A DNA stretch of 64,000 bases from JANXSS01 sp040385645. GTDB taxonomy: Bacteria > Pseudomonadota > Gammaproteobacteria > Burkholderiales > Burkholderiaceae_D. Below are positions 62,743-64,000 of the stretch, in pieces. Position 1 is the first letter of the stretch. Every line of letters starts with the position of its first letter. The notes under the pieces are model-generated. The model was not told where the DNA came from. It saw nothing but the letters and a program-made list of their open reading frames with translations, and did no database searches. Position numbers and translations under genes: made by a program. The DNA lies in the NCBI GenBank assembly GCA_040385645.1, contig JAZKGZ010000010.1, positions 124,001 through 188,000 of the forward strand. Direction: 5' to 3'.

Positions 62743-64000
62743 TTATGCAGCTAGGACAATGAACATCGCCACGAAGGTGAATGCGAGTAGTCCAGCCGCT
62801 TGTAACTGCGGACGCAACGGCTCGATGATTGCGCACTGTGCGTCTAACTGAATGACCTGACCGAACACGTTAAAAGAGCCTTTTGGACATTCCGATGTGT
62901 GTACCGGAACGATCCAATTTCTAAGCGTTGGAAACAGGTTAAATATTGGGTCGAGGATCGATTCTGCAGTCGGCGTGTCGAGCGCGGGTTCAACTACGCC
63001 AGGGTTCGGGCCGAGATCGACGGTGACATTTACGGTCGGCGAAGGCGTTGGCGTCGGTGTCGTTGTTGGAGAAGTGGTTTGCCCTGTTTGCGGGGCGTTT
63101 GTCGGACTGATTTGTGTCGTGGTCTGAGTAGGTGATTTCGTGGGCGTGAGCAAATCATTGCCAGTCGGATACAAATTCGGATTTTCGACTTTCCAGTTGT
63201 TGACATCGGTTGCTGTGATTGGGTCAGCAGGCGTATACGAAGCACCTTCATACCCGGGTTTCGAAGCGGCATCAGACCATGCAGTGTTGGCGATATCGGC
63301 AACGGTTTGTGGTGAAAGAGGCGCCGACAACGCAGCCGGGCCGAGATCGGTTAGCGCCTCATCGAGCGTGCCGCGGTTCACAACGTCAGGCGCTTGCGTC
63401 AAATCCGGATACTCACGGTAGAACGGCAATATCTGCGTGGTGCCGTTAGACGTCGTGAGCTTCGTGACCATATCGCCTTGGCCATTGGTCACCTGAGGGT
63501 AAGTTTCCGAATCGACAAACACTGTTGACGAACCTTGCGCAGCTAACTGACCCTGCCGAATCTCGAGAATGTCGTTGCCTGATGAGATGGGAAATTTGTT
63601 TGAGCCTTGCGAATATCTGCCGGTTGCGAACGGAACCAGATCGAACACCGTACCGGTAGTGAGCCACCAGGGCGCTTCCCGTGCCTGCAACCCTGGCCCT
63701 TTTCCTATCAACCGTGCGTAGGCTTCGCTTTGGGTTTTGGGTAGGGGTAGCGTGAAATAGTTGGGAATGTTCCCTGAGCTAATTGACTCTGTATCGGTGA
63801 TCGATACCGCTTCTACCGGCGCTTGCCCTCTACCCGGTGCTATGGGTTTCTGAATCATCTTATACACGCCCCAGGCAATGCCGCCACCTATTGCAGCAAC
63901 ACCAAGACCAATGGCGACAGTTGCCCAAACTGGAGCACCTGCGATTAGAGCAATCGACGTTGCAACACCACTTGCTACCGCAGTCGCATCGACGACATTG
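62743..64000 (-). CDS. Inovirus attachment protein (pIII/TspB-like), N-terminus outside window
   Basis: The frame is open to the window edge: before the GTG at 63867 there are 44 more codons with a hydrophobic, alanine/glycine-rich helix (GVATSIALIAGAPVWATVAIGLGVAAIGGGIAWGVY), so the gene is partial. A Thr/Pro/Gln-rich stalk follows (the QTTTQISPTNAPQTG and TTPTPTPSPT stretches), then a conserved cysteine-bearing C-terminal domain (SECPKG, DAQCAIIEPLRPQ) and a membrane helix LLAFTFVAMFIVLAA. This is the layout of TspB-like proteins of Neisseria filamentous phages. It should anchor in the virion tip and bind the host pilus. Confidence 0.7.
   Translation of the reverse strand, partial: NVVDATAVASGVATSIALIAGAPVWATVAIGLGVAAIGGGIAWGVYKMIQKPIAPGRGQAPVEAVSITDTESISSGNIPNYFTLPLPKTQSEAYARLIGKGPGLQAREAPWWLTTGTVFDLVPFATGRYSQGSNKFPISSGNDILEIRQGQLAAQGSSTVFVDSETYPQVTNGQGDMVTKLTTSNGTTQILPFYREYPDLTQAPDVVNRGTLDEALTDLGPAALSAPLSPQTVADIANTAWSDAASKPGYEGASYTPADPITATDVNNWKVENPNLYPTGNDLLTPTKSPTQTTTQISPTNAPQTGQTTSPTTTPTPTPSPTVNVTVDLGPNPGVVEPALDTPTAESILDPIFNLFPTLRNWIVPVHTSECPKGSFNVFGQVIQLDAQCAIIEPLRPQLQAAGLLAFTFVAMFIVLAA

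Overview
The window looks like chromosome from a betaproteobacterium, most likely order Burkholderiales. Evidence: the DUF3443/DUF2844 pair, a DUF4148-like tail, a tripartite tricarboxylate transporter of the Bug family, a CheV protein, and a moderately GC-rich genome with AT-rich patches. I cannot name the genus. No rRNA, tRNA or CRISPR array was seen.

Layout. (1) 1-4412: the tail of one and two complete copies of a tandem family of large helical proteins with F-box-like N-termini. (2) 4423-6851: small unknowns, a BON-domain lipoprotein and a quinone oxidoreductase. (3) 6903-11296: a membrane GGDEF/EAL protein and a FeeM/LuxI-like N-acyl amino acid synthase. (4) 11297-13389: a three-gene operon whose first two products resemble the large and small subunits of exonuclease VII, but membrane-anchored, without the OB fold and without the catalytic residues. 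(5) 13559-14551: CheV. (6) 14667-19609: the arginine succinyltransferase operon astA-astD-astB-astE, with overlapping genes and no astC. (7) 19618-22651: a KaiC-like ATPase followed by a hybrid histidine kinase. (8) 22847-28050: pssA, msrA, a HAD phosphatase, DUF3443/DUF2844 and small unknowns. (9) 28288-32837: two large orphan proteins. (10) 32968-36026: a second-type ftsH, an RNase HI-like gene and a cysteine-repeat periplasmic protein. (11) 36011-40204: otsA-otsB-ROK kinase, in which OtsA carries an N-terminal membrane sensor-like domain. (12) 40376-43892: AsmA-like protein and another orphan. (13) 44316-47457: tctC-tctB-tctA. (14) 47698-51554: TerB-like protein, an AAA ATPase with a long palindrome at its start, and small membrane proteins. 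(15) 52217-59275: a GC-rich block with an SDR, a LysR regulator, a nitroreductase and a MexEF-type RND pump. (16) 59505-64000: the end of a filamentous (inovirus-type) prophage, read leftward as pIII/TspB-like, DUF2523, Zot/pI and pIV secretin, next to a dif-like sequence.

Main leads: the catalytically dead, membrane-bound exonuclease VII-like pair; the tandem F-box-like family, which with the orphan proteins at 28288-32837 and 42597-43892 could be host-directed effectors (inference); and the inovirus next to a dif-like site, which would place the window near the replication terminus.
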